From assembly GCF_014205075.1 (NCBI RefSeq), contig NZ_JACHMU010000001.1:2973643-3037642 (forward strand): DNA of 64,000 nucleotides. Direction: 5' to 3'. The notes beneath the pieces were generated by a model. It saw only the letters and a program-made list of their open reading frames with translations, was not told the origin of the DNA and did not search any database. The position numbers and the translations under genes were made by a program. Positions 29,339 through 36,725 of the stretch are shown one piece after another (the first letter of the stretch is position 1; every line of letters begins with the position of its first letter). The DNA comes from Microbacterium ginsengiterrae (GTDB lineage Bacteria; Actinomycetota; Actinomycetes; Actinomycetales; Microbacteriaceae).

Positions 29339-30349
29339 ATGACCGAACACGAGATCACCAGCCCCGTCGCCCTGACCGACAGCCGAGGCGCTCTGAACCC
29401 CGCCGCCCTCGGCTGGACCCGCATCCCCCTGCACGACACGTCGGGGATCCCAGGGGGCCGGGCCTGGGGGCGGAACAAGCGCTGGGAGTACTGGTGCGTC
29501 ATGACCCCCACCCACATCCTCGCGCTCACGGTCTCCTGCATCGACTACCTCTCTCTGCATTCCGTGTGGGTTCTGGACCGCACCACCGGCGAGGAACTGG
29601 ACAGCACCGTCCTCTCCCCCGGCGGGCGCAGCGCGACGCTGCCCGGATCGCTGGGAGACGGCCCCGTCCGTGCCCGCACGCGCACGGTGAACATCGACAT
29701 CGAGGACAGCGCCGAGGAGACCACGCTGCGCGGAACGACGCCGCGTGTCTCGTTCGACGTCGCGGCAGCACGGCCTGCCGGTCACGAGTCCCTCGGCGTC
29801 GTCGTGCCATGGCGGAAAGGCGACGGGGTGCCCCGCTTCCAGTACACCGTGAAGGACGTCGCCCGCCCCGCGCGAGGGAGCATCATGATCGACGGCACGA
29901 GCATCGACATCCCCGAGGGGAGCTGGGCCGTGCTCGACCACGGACGAGGGCGGTGGCCCTACCGCGTCTGGTGGAACTGGGCAGCCGGGAGCGGCGTCGT
30001 CGGGGACAGGACGATCGGGCTGCAGCTCGGATCGAAGTGGACGGACGGCTCCGGCATGACGGAGAACGCGGTGGTCGTCGACGGCCGCGTCACCAAGATC
30101 GGCGAGGAGTTCGTCTGGGACTACGACGCCGACGACTGGATGGCTCCGTGGCACATCCACGGCACCGGTGCGGATCTCACCTTCACGCCGTTCCACAACA
30201 AACATTCCCGCACGAACGCCCTCCTCGTCTCGACGCGCACGGATCAGCTTTTCGGGGTCTGGACCGGATGGGTCGCCGGCGATGACGGCATCCGTGTCGA
30301 CGTCGGCGGCATCGAGGGTTTCGCCGAGGACGTGCTCAACCGCTGGTGA
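29339..30349 (+). CDS. DUF2804 family protein
   Basis: A 336-residue protein matching DUF2804 (MTEHEITSPVALTDSRGALNPAALGWTR; GRNKRWEYWCVMTP; SWAVLDHGRGRWPYRVWWNWA; HNKHSRTNALLVSTRTDQLFGVWTGW). The fold is probably a large beta-sandwich and no catalytic role is established. The ATG at 29339 follows GGAG. No signal peptide is visible. It converges on the FAD monooxygenase gene with a 14-base overlap. Confidence 0.85.
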   Translation: MTEHEITSPVALTDSRGALNPAALGWTRIPLHDTSGIPGGRAWGRNKRWEYWCVMTPTHILALTVSCIDYLSLHSVWVLDRTTGEELDSTVLSPGGRSATLPGSLGDGPVRARTRTVNIDIEDSAEETTLRGTTPRVSFDVAAARPAGHESLGVVVPWRKGDGVPRFQYTVKDVARPARGSIMIDGTSIDIPEGSWAVLDHGRGRWPYRVWWNWAAGSGVVGDRTIGLQLGSKWTDGSGMTENAVVVDGRVTKIGEEFVWDYDADDWMAPWHIHGTGADLTFTPFHNKHSRTNALLVSTRTDQLFGVWTGWVAGDDGIRVDVGGIEGFAEDVLNRW

Positions 30350-31403
30350 CGAGAGCGCGCAGCGCCGTCTGCGCACCCTTGGCCGCTGTGCGGCCCGCAC
30401 GGTTCGCGCCGATCGTGCTGGCGGACGGGCCGTAGCCGACCAGCTGGATGCGGGGGTCCTTCACCGCGGTCGTGCCACGCCCCTGGCGATCGAGCTGGAT
30501 GCCTCCGGCCTGGCTGCGGAGGTGCAGCGGGGCGAGATGGGCGATCGCCGGTCGGAACCCGGTGGCCCAGAGGATGACGTCGACCTGCTCGAAGGTCCCA
30601 TCGGCCCAACGCACTCCGTCCGGCTCGATGCGCTGGAACATCGGCCGACGGTCGTCGTACGCACCCAGGCGTGCGGCTTCGGCCTCCTGGGGTCGCAGCA
30701 TGAGTCCGGTGACGCCGACGACGCTCTGCGGCGGCAGCCCCTGCGCCACACGCTGTTCGACGAGTGCGACAGCGGCCGCTCCCGCCTCAGGGGTGAAGTC
30801 GTCGCTGCGCCAGACAGGCTCGCGGCGCGTCACCCACAGTGTCTGTGTGATCGGGGCGAGCGCACCGAGGAACTGCACAGCTGAGGCGCCTCCACCCACC
30901 ACGAGGACGCGCTTTCCGAGGAAGTGCTCGGGTCCCGGGTAGTCGACGGTGTGCAGCTGCTCCCCGATGAACGTCTCCATACCGGGGACGTGCGGCATGA
31001 ACGGCTGTGTCCAGGTTCCTGTCGCGTTGACGAGGGTGCGGGTGCGCCACGAACGGTCACCCGCGTGGACCACGAGGATGCCGTCCTCATCGACGACGCG
31101 GTCGACATGGACCGGCCGGATGACGGGCAGATCGTTGTCGCGCTCGTAGGCGGCGAAGGTGGCCGGAACCGCGAGGTTCGCCCGACGTCCGTCCCGCGCG
31201 GGTGCCGCATCCCCCGGCAGTTCCGCCACCCCGTGCACGTCGTGCATCGTCAGGGCATCCCAGCGATGCTGCCATGCCCCGCCGGGCGCATCGTTGCCGT
31301 CGAGGACGAGGTGATCGATACCGAGCCGCCGGAGATGGAAGGAGGTCGACAGACCCGCCTGACCCGCCCCGATGACGATGCTCTCGCTGATGCTCACATA
31401 CAT
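30336..31403 (-). CDS. FAD-dependent monooxygenase-like oxidoreductase
   Basis: A 355-residue flavoprotein with an FAD-binding Rossmann motif near the N-terminus (IVIGAGQAGLSTSFHLRRLG), a second dinucleotide motif GKRVLVVGGGASAVQFLG, and ILWATGFRPAIAHL, the ATGF motif of flavin-containing monooxygenases and CzcO-like proteins. Substrate is unknown. The start is ATG 31403. It is divergent from the tRNA-Ala gene and overlaps the DUF2804 gene end by 14 bases. Confidence 0.88.
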   Translation of the reverse strand: MYVSISESIVIGAGQAGLSTSFHLRRLGIDHLVLDGNDAPGGAWQHRWDALTMHDVHGVAELPGDAAPARDGRRANLAVPATFAAYERDNDLPVIRPVHVDRVVDEDGILVVHAGDRSWRTRTLVNATGTWTQPFMPHVPGMETFIGEQLHTVDYPGPEHFLGKRVLVVGGGASAVQFLGALAPITQTLWVTRREPVWRSDDFTPEAGAAAVALVEQRVAQGLPPQSVVGVTGLMLRPQEAEAARLGAYDDRRPMFQRIEPDGVRWADGTFEQVDVILWATGFRPAIAHLAPLHLRSQAGGIQLDRQGRGTTAVKDPRIQLVGYGPSASTIGANRAGRTAAKGAQTALRALVTSG

Positions 31404-31459
31404 GACAACGCATATACCCGCCGCGCTGTTCCTCCGCCGCAGAGGCAGCCCCGCCTCGA

Positions 31460-31488
31460 TTGGCGCGGAGCGCTTCCGGTGTTGTATT
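31460..31488 (+). promoter_or_regulatory. Promoter of tRNA-Ala
   Basis: TTGGCG (31460-31465), a 17-base spacer, and TGTATT (31483-31488) form a good sigma-70-like promoter. It lies about 38 bases upstream of the mature tRNA 5' end, leaving a short leader for RNase P. Confidence 0.75.
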
Positions 31489-31525
31489 CTTTTCGAGTTG
31501 CCCCGATCACCGGGGAGACGAAGAT

Positions 31526-31601
31526 GGGCCTGTGGCGCAGCTGGTAGCGCACCTGCATGGCATGCAGGGGGTCAGGGGTTCGAGTCCCCTCAGGTCCACC
31601 A
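31526..31601 (+). tRNA. tRNA-Ala (anticodon GGC), CCA encoded
   Basis: A 76-base cloverleaf. Acceptor arms GGGCCTG (31526-31532) and CAGGTCC (31591-31597) pair with one G-U, and ACCA follows. The anticodon stem CCTGC/GCAGG encloses loop ATGGCAT, giving anticodon GGC. The T arm has GGTTCGAGTCC. It is preceded by a clear promoter and followed after two bases by a terminator, so it is a single-tRNA transcript. No second copy of its 3' end was noticed nearby, so there is no sign of use as an attachment site. Confidence 0.97.
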
Positions 31602-31603
31602 CG

Positions 31604-31627
31604 AAACCCCCGGTTCGCCGGGGGTTT
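31604..31627 (+). terminator. tRNA-Ala terminator
   Basis: Stem AAACCCCCGG (31604-31613) with TTCG loop and the perfect complement at 31618-31627, continuing into TTTT. Confidence 0.93.
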
Positions 31628-31719
31628 TCTCGTTCCGAAAGCATCGCGGCGTGTGTCCGATGATGCAGCGGACATCTCGCACTCCACCGGACGCGGAAGC
31701 ACTGCTGTACTCTCTGACG

Positions 31720-32652
31720 ATGGTCGATCTCCAACGTCTTCGCGCGTTCCGCATGGTCGTGCAGACCGGATCCATCAGCGCGGCGGCGAAGTCCCTCGGC
31801 TACACGAACTCGGCAGTCAGCCAACAGGTCACTGCGCTGCAACGCGAGACCGGACTCGTCCTGCTCGAGAAGCGCGGTCGCGGAGTGGTGCCGACGGCAT
31901 CCGGGCTCGCCATCGCGACCGGCGCGGGTCGCGTGCTCGAGCACTTCCGCGACTTCGAGATGCTCACAGAGGATCTGCGCGCCGGCCGGAGCGGAACCGT
32001 GCAGATCCTCTGCTTCAGTTCGGCCAACAGGGCGTGGATGCCATCGGTCGTCGCCACCCTCAACGACGAGTTCAGCGACCTTCGCGTCGAGGTCGACCTC
32101 GTCGAGTTGGCCGCACGTCGAGCGACGGACGCCGACATCGAGATCTATATCGCGGAGTCGACGAGCACGCGACGAGACCCCTCGGCATCCGATGGCGACA
32201 CGGACGGATACCTCGTCGAAGACCTCCTCACCGAGCGCTACGTCGCCGTCGTCCCGTCGACGCACCCGCTGGCCGATCGCGCGTCCGTCTCCATCGCGGA
32301 GCTCGAGCGAGAGCCCTGGATCGACAACGACCACGCGCACGGCCCCTGCAGGGAGATCGTCCTGTCCGCGTGCACCGCGGCGGGCTATCAGCCCCACTTC
32401 CGCGCCGCCGCCCCCGACTACGCGACGGCTTTCGACTACGTGGCTGCCGGCGTCGGCGTCACCGTGGTCCCGCGGCTGGGAGCGTTCCTCCTCCCCCACT
32501 CGGTCGTCCCGATTCCCGTCAGTGAAACGCAGGTGCGTCGCCGAATCATGCTGCGCTCGAAACGGTCGATGCACGCGCATCCCGCGGTGCACCGCGCTGT
32601 CGAACTCATTCGAACCGCCGCCGCGGCCGAGGAACAGTTCAGCATCTCTTAA
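31720..32652 (+). CDS. LysR-family transcriptional regulator
   Basis: A 310-residue regulator. The N-terminal winged helix-turn-helix is clear (MVDLQRLRAFRMVVQTGSISAAAKSLGYTNSAVSQQVTALQRETGLVLLEKRGRG). The C-terminal part is a periplasmic-binding-protein-like effector domain. The ATG at 31720 gives the canonical length; a longer frame would run back through the tRNA and is rejected. The EamA transporter gene begins 56 bases downstream on the same strand and is a likely target, although LysR genes more often control divergent neighbours. Confidence 0.93.
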   Translation: MVDLQRLRAFRMVVQTGSISAAAKSLGYTNSAVSQQVTALQRETGLVLLEKRGRGVVPTASGLAIATGAGRVLEHFRDFEMLTEDLRAGRSGTVQILCFSSANRAWMPSVVATLNDEFSDLRVEVDLVELAARRATDADIEIYIAESTSTRRDPSASDGDTDGYLVEDLLTERYVAVVPSTHPLADRASVSIAELEREPWIDNDHAHGPCREIVLSACTAAGYQPHFRAAAPDYATAFDYVAAGVGVTVVPRLGAFLLPHSVVPIPVSETQVRRRIMLRSKRSMHAHPAVHRAVELIRTAAAAEEQFSIS

Positions 32653-32708
32653 ACACTGAGCACAAAACCTCGCTTGTGCTGCACGCTCTACGGCGCCAGC
32701 ATGATCCT

Positions 32709-33644
32709 GTGACGACCGACACCCATTCCTCCGCCCAGCCGGCGCCCTCGATCGGAGTGCCGACGGGCCGCGGGCTCGTGACGGCTGCATCCATCCTCGT
32801 GGTGCTGTTCTGGGCATCCGCATTCGTGGTGATCCGCTGGGTCGGCGACGACCTCACCCCCGGCGCTCTCGCCCTGGGTCGGCAGACCGTCGCCTCGGTG
32901 ATCCTCGTCGCCATCGCGATCTGGCGACGGCCGGCGCTCCCGCGAGGGCGGTCCCTGGTGCTGGTCATCGTCTACGGTGTGCTGTGGTTCGCCGGATACT
33001 CATTCGTGTTGAACCTCGCGTCGCAGCATCTGGATGCCGGAACGACGTCCATGATCGTGAACATCGCCCCGCTGCTGGTCGCCGTGGTCGCCGGTGTCGT
33101 GTTCAAGGAGGGTTTCCCTGCGCCGCTCCTCATCGGCATCACCGTGTCCTTCATCGGAGTGATCCTCATCGCCGGCGGCGGCATCGGGCCCCACAGCCGA
33201 CCGATCGGACTCGTGCTCGCGCTGCTGGCCGCCGTGCTGTACGCCAGCGGCGTCCTGACGCAGAAGGCGGCGCTCCGCGACGTCGACGCGCTGACGGCGA
33301 CCTGGCTGGGTTCCGTCATCGGCACGATCGCGCTGCTGCCGTTCCTGCCCTCGTTGGTGCAGGAGGCCAGCGAGGCTCCGACGTGGTCGGTCGTCGGCGT
33401 GGTCTACCTGGGCGTCGTCCCCTCCGCCGCGGCCTTCCTCTTGTGGGCCTGGGTCCTCAAACGCGGCACGGCCGGGGGCACCGCCGCTGTCACGCTCGCG
33501 GTGCCTGCCGTGGCCGTACTCCTGTCGTGGGTCATCCTCGCCGAGTTGCCGATGCCCTGGGGTGTCGTGGGCGGTGTGCTGTGCCTGGCGGGAGTCGCGT
33601 GGAGTCGGCGCCGTCCCCGTCGGCGGCAGGCATCCGTCAGGTGA
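32709..33644 (+). CDS. EamA/DMT superfamily transporter
   Basis: A 311-residue membrane protein with about ten hydrophobic segments in two EamA repeats. The first starts at LVTAASILVVLFWASAFVVIRWVGDDLTPGALALGRQTVA and the second near PIGLVLALLAAVLYASGVLTQKAALRDVDALTATWLG. Members export amino acids or other metabolites; the substrate is unknown. The start is probably GTG 32709 (VTTDTHSSAQPAP); an in-frame GTG at 32676 is possible. A 16-bp hairpin follows its stop. Confidence 0.88.
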   Translation: MTTDTHSSAQPAPSIGVPTGRGLVTAASILVVLFWASAFVVIRWVGDDLTPGALALGRQTVASVILVAIAIWRRPALPRGRSLVLVIVYGVLWFAGYSFVLNLASQHLDAGTTSMIVNIAPLLVAVVAGVVFKEGFPAPLLIGITVSFIGVILIAGGGIGPHSRPIGLVLALLAAVLYASGVLTQKAALRDVDALTATWLGSVIGTIALLPFLPSLVQEASEAPTWSVVGVVYLGVVPSAAAFLLWAWVLKRGTAGGTAAVTLAVPAVAVLLSWVILAELPMPWGVVGGVLCLAGVAWSRRRPRRRQASVR

Positions 33645-33648
33645 GAAA

Positions 33649-33684
33649 CGAAGAAGTCCCGTGATCTCTCACGGGACTTCTTCG
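33649..33684. terminator. Bidirectional terminator between EamA gene and minus-strand unit
   Basis: A 16-bp perfect stem (CGAAGAAGTCCCGTGA at 33649-33664 against 33669-33684) with loop TCTC. The minus strand continues into TTTCTC and the plus strand begins four bases after the EamA stop, so it can serve both converging units. Confidence 0.9.
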
Positions 33685-33722
33685 TGGGCTGGGGCCGCGT
33701 CGCGCAACGCATCGGGAGCTGG

Positions 33723-33866
33723 TCATATCTCCTGCCGGACCTCTGCCGGCGAGGCGCCATTGTGTGCCGTTCCGGCGCCGGCGATGAGAGCGCTCAGGTC
33801 GACGGACACCGTCGGCGGCAGGTCGAGATCATGCGGTTGCGGTGCGTACTGGCGCTGATACTGCAT
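33723..33866 (-). CDS. Candidate small protein (47 residues)
   Basis: A short frame starting ATG at 33866 just after the exporter stop codon (TGA-G-ATG). It encodes MQYQRQYAPQPHDLDLPPTV and ends GASPAEVRQEI. It is placed like a translationally coupled last gene before the shared terminator, and GGGG lies about eight bases upstream. Roughly three quarters of codons end in G or C, a little below the neighbours. No membrane helix or known family is visible. It may be a real small protein or chance. Confidence 0.4.
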   Translation of the reverse strand: MQYQRQYAPQPHDLDLPPTVSVDLSALIAGAGTAHNGASPAEVRQEI

Positions 33867-33867
33867 C

Positions 33868-34407
33868 TCAGACCCCGACGAGGAAGGTGAGCGCTGCCCA
33901 GACGGAGATCGTCGTCACGGTCGTCCACAGCACGATGGCGATGGCCTGCCAGAGCAGGACCCAGGCGCGAGAGGTGCCACCGGCGACGAGCATGGCCGAG
34001 GTGATCTGCGTGGGGATCGCGAGCGGCCCGAGGATGCTGGCCCCCGGGACGCCGAAGCGCACGAGCCACTTGCGGAATCGCACCCGCCCCTTCGACTCGG
34101 GCTGTGCGGGCTCGGCCTCCATGACCATCGTCGCGCCGTGCGCTGACGCATTGCGACGGTCCACCACAGCCGTCCGCGCACGCGAGGTGAGCATGACGAC
34201 GAGCAGGACGCTGACGAAGTTGCCGATCGCTGCGGCGATCGCGGCCAGGACAGGGTTGATTCCGCCGACGATTCCGACCGTAGCGGCCAGCTCGCCTTCG
34301 ACGAACGGAACTGCTCCGGCCAGCATGACGATCAGCGGTTTCACGAGCTCAGGGACCTGCGCCACGAGGTCCTGGAAGTTCTGGACGAGTTCTGCCAAGG
34401 GGTTCAT
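33868..34407 (-). CDS. Small multidrug export family membrane protein
   Basis: A 179-residue membrane protein of the small multidrug export type (PF06695-like), with helices at PLIVMLAGAVPFVEGELAATVGIV, PVLAAIAAAIGNFVSVLLVVML and ITSAMLVAGGTSRAWVLLWQAIAIVLWTTVTTISVWAALTFL. The VPFVEGE segment is a family hallmark. Transport substrate is not established. The gene is preceded by one of three copies of a shared promoter/operator sequence (34466-34489). Confidence 0.83.
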   Translation of the reverse strand: MNPLAELVQNFQDLVAQVPELVKPLIVMLAGAVPFVEGELAATVGIVGGINPVLAAIAAAIGNFVSVLLVVMLTSRARTAVVDRRNASAHGATMVMEAEPAQPESKGRVRFRKWLVRFGVPGASILGPLAIPTQITSAMLVAGGTSRAWVLLWQAIAIVLWTTVTTISVWAALTFLVGV

Positions 34408-34465
34408 CTTCGGGTTCCTTTTCTGTTGTCTACGCCGTTCGTATCGACGTAATGACGATTAGAAA

Positions 34466-34489
34466 CCATGTGCATGGAACAAGGTCAAG
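34466..34489 (-). promoter_or_regulatory. Shared promoter/operator, site 1
   Basis: On the minus strand, -35 TTGACC (34483-34488) is followed by the dyad core TGT-N7-ACA (34469-34481, plus strand TGTGCATGGAACA) and then TTTCTAAT as a possible -10, with about 17-base spacing. It lies about 60 bases upstream of the exporter ATG. It shares 15 of 24 positions with both site 2 and site 3. Confidence 0.65.
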
Positions 34490-34536
34490 CGGTCAGACCG
34501 CACCGGTCATCTCGCCCTGCGCGGCCTCTCCTCACC

Positions 34537-35262
34537 TCATCCCCTCGGCAACAGTCCGGCGGCCACGACGACGCTGTTCACGATCGTGGCCGTCACCGTC
34601 CGCGTCACCGCGATCGCCGCGACCCCTGCACCCCAGTTGCCGCTCTGCAGCTCCTCTGCACGTGCGATCACCGCCGAAGTCCAGGGGATGTCACGGTCGA
34701 ACTGCGGAAGCGTCCCGCTGCCATACAGAAGCGCTGTGAGAGCGGCAAGCCGCGGGGTGGGCTCGGCCCCGTCCACCAGAACCGCCCGCACATCGGCGAG
34801 CAGTCGAGGGCGGCGGTCCGCGTCGCCCTGCTCGAGGACGGAGGTCCGGAACATGCCGAAGGTCTTGCGCGTGGTGCGCCGCAGGTCGCCGCGATCGATG
34901 AGTCGCTCCAGGAGTGGCTCGCGGAGGGTCGGCCCGGTGGCCGCGAGGACGGTCTGCACTCCGCGGGGGCGATCGGCGACGTACTCCCAGGTCGCCCGTA
35001 GGAGACGATCCGTCGGCGGCTTGTCGGTCTCGGCTTCCACCGTCATCGCGCCGGTGTGGCCTGCCCGGGTACGGACATGCCCTCCCTCGGCGAGGTCTGC
35101 CAGGACCGCGCCGGCCAGCACGTAGTAGAGCGTGCCCTCGCCGGCGATCACGTTCGAAGACGGCTGGTACAGCAGGAGCAACAGGTCCTCGGCCAGTGTC
35201 GGCCGCTCGCTGGCGGGATCCTCGTTTCGTGTGAGGGCCGCGTGGTCGCTTGCGTCGGTCAT
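34537..35262 (-). CDS. GOLPH3/VPS74-like (GPP34) domain protein
   Basis: A 241-residue protein with the GPP34 fold signature: LAEDLLLLLYQPSSNVIAGEGTLYYVLAGAVLADLAEGG, then LLRATWEYVADRPRGVQTVL and LIDRGDLRRTTRKTFGMF. The eukaryotic GOLPH3 family binds phosphatidylinositol-4-phosphate; actinobacterial members are of unknown function and common. The ATG at 35262 has GGAGGAG upstream; an upstream frame to 35331 would run into the promoter motif and is rejected. A copy of the shared promoter/operator lies at 35317-35340. Confidence 0.87.
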   Translation of the reverse strand: MTDASDHAALTRNEDPASERPTLAEDLLLLLYQPSSNVIAGEGTLYYVLAGAVLADLAEGGHVRTRAGHTGAMTVEAETDKPPTDRLLRATWEYVADRPRGVQTVLAATGPTLREPLLERLIDRGDLRRTTRKTFGMFRTSVLEQGDADRRPRLLADVRAVLVDGAEPTPRLAALTALLYGSGTLPQFDRDIPWTSAVIARAEELQSGNWGAGVAAIAVTRTVTATIVNSVVVAAGLLPRG

Positions 35263-35316
35263 GTCGTATTCCGCTCCTCCTCTTCCGCGCACGTAGCGCG
35301 ACGAGTCCAGGAGACC

Positions 35317-35340
35317 CTGTGTTCTCAGCACATGGTCAAG
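35317..35340 (-). promoter_or_regulatory. Shared promoter/operator, site 2
   Basis: Minus-strand -35 TTGACC (35334-35339) with dyad core TGTTCTCAGCACA (35320-35332, plus strand) in the spacer, 55 bases upstream of the GPP34 gene start. The -35 box overlaps the stop codon of the glutaminase gene. Confidence 0.65.
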
Positions 35341-36574
35341 TCCGACCGTCGGAGCGGGTGATGACTACACGAGCCAGCAGCGATTCGGGGTCGACCAACT
35401 CGACCTCGTGACCGTCCAGCCGGAGCCTGCGGACCAGCTCGACGAGCATCCGGCGCGCGACGTCATCGAGCGAGTGCACCATCGTCAGGTCCAGCACGAC
35501 CCGTGGCTCGACGGGCGGATCGTCGACGACGGCGCGCACGATCCTCTCGGCACCGGCGAATCGGATGCCGCCCTGCAATCGCAGCACGCGCGCCAGGCCG
35601 TCGGCCTCTACGCGGTCGGAGCGCACGACTCCCCTGGCCGTCGGCGGGACCTCCATCACGTGCAACCCCATGTCCGCGGAGAACCGACCGAACAGGGACA
35701 CACCTCGAACGCTGTTGCCGTGCGTGTCGAGCCGTGGGGAGAACGTGGCGATGCCGATCTGACCGGGCAGCGCACCGATCAGCCCGCCGGCCACTCCGCT
35801 CTTCGCCGGGATCCCGACCTGAGTCGCCCAGTCGCCCGCGGCGTCGTACATGCCGCAGGTGGCCATGACGCTGAGAACCTGGCGCACGACTCGAGCGTCG
35901 ACCACCTGCTCCCCTGTCACAGGATTCCTACCGCCGTTCGCGAGGGTCGCAGCCATCATCGCGAGGTCACGGGTGCTGACGAGCACCGCGCATTGGCGCA
36001 CGTATCCGTCGACGACGTCGCGCGGGTCCTCCTCGAGGATGCCGTGGCTGCGGAGCATGTGGGCGATGGCCAAGTTGCGATGCGCGTGCTCCATCTCGGA
36101 GGCGCAGACGCTCTCATCGACCGCCAGACGCCGTCCGGCGAACGCCGAGAGACCATCGACCACACGCTCCACGCGCGTCGCCGCGCCCATTCCATCGAGC
36201 CCGGCCAGCGAGTGCGCCGTGATCGCGCCGGCGTTGATCATGGGGTTCAGCGGGCGCCCGGTCTCCCTCTCCAGGGAGATCTGATTGAACGCCTCCCCCG
36301 ACGGCTCCACGCCGATCTTGTCGAGGACGGGCGCGAAGCCGCGATCGGCCAGCGCAAGGGCATACACGAACGGTTTCGAGATCGACTGGATGGTGAACTC
36401 CGCGTCGGAGTCGCCCGCGCCGTACACCCGTCCGTCCACGGTCGCGAAGACGGCGGCGAGGCGATCGGGGTCGGCCGCGGCGAGCTCAGGGATGTACTGA
36501 GCGGGCTGGCCCGAAGCATCCTGCCTCACGTCCGCGAGGACGCCCTCGAGGTAGTCGGGCACCAGTGAACGCAT
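35336..36574 (-). CDS. glsA: Glutaminase with C-terminal STAS domain
   Basis: Hydrolyses glutamine to glutamate and ammonia in the cytoplasm. The 412 residues comprise the serine-dependent glutaminase domain (FTIQSISKPFVYALAL contains the SxxK catalytic pair; NPMINAGAITAHSL; GQIGIATFSPRLDTHGNSVRG) and a C-terminal STAS domain (VVLDLTMVHSLDDVARRMLVELVRRLRLDGHEVELVDPE). The ATG at 36574 follows AAGGAGGA. Glutaminase-derived ammonia supports acid tolerance in several bacteria, and the divergent gene encodes a cation/proton antiporter. Site 3 of the shared promoter/operator lies upstream. Confidence 0.94.
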   Translation of the reverse strand: MRSLVPDYLEGVLADVRQDASGQPAQYIPELAAADPDRLAAVFATVDGRVYGAGDSDAEFTIQSISKPFVYALALADRGFAPVLDKIGVEPSGEAFNQISLERETGRPLNPMINAGAITAHSLAGLDGMGAATRVERVVDGLSAFAGRRLAVDESVCASEMEHAHRNLAIAHMLRSHGILEEDPRDVVDGYVRQCAVLVSTRDLAMMAATLANGGRNPVTGEQVVDARVVRQVLSVMATCGMYDAAGDWATQVGIPAKSGVAGGLIGALPGQIGIATFSPRLDTHGNSVRGVSLFGRFSADMGLHVMEVPPTARGVVRSDRVEADGLARVLRLQGGIRFAGAERIVRAVVDDPPVEPRVVLDLTMVHSLDDVARRMLVELVRRLRLDGHEVELVDPESLLARVVITRSDGRT

Positions 36575-36621
36575 CCGTCCTCCTTCTCGCCCCGTCGCCG
36601 TTGGGACGAGATCATCCCACA

Positions 36622-36645
36622 CCGTGTGCTCGGAACACAGTCAAG
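36622..36645. promoter_or_regulatory. Shared promoter/operator, site 3 (divergent glsA/chaA)
   Basis: Minus-strand -35 TTGACT (36639-36644) with dyad core TGTGCTCGGAACA (36625-36637, plus strand); the dyad extends to TGTG-N7-CACA. It lies 48 bases upstream of the glutaminase ATG. For the plus-strand chaA a -10-like TAGACT sits at 36655-36660, so the dyad would overlap its -35 region and could control both directions. Confidence 0.65.
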
Positions 36646-36725
36646 GTGGTCGGATAGACTGGCGGCGCGCAGGACGACCGGCGCCGAGGACTCACCAGGG
36701 GACGGCCCCGCAAGGAGCCGCCGTC

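Noticed and set aside
31526..31601. tRNA-Ala as an integration site for the accessory genes to its right
   Set aside because: I saw no second copy of the tRNA 3' end and no integrase. The better-supported junction is the 22-bp repeat at chaA.
34469..36637. LexA, CRP/GlxR or FNR binding sites
   Set aside because: The dyad TGT(G/T)C-N3-G(A/C)ACA differs in sequence and spacing from the known boxes of these regulators, so no known factor is assigned.
36622..36645. GGAAC...GTC as an ECF sigma-factor promoter on the plus strand
   Set aside because: Sites 1 and 2 have no plus-strand gene downstream, whereas all three have a minus-strand gene at a constant distance with a TTGAC -35.
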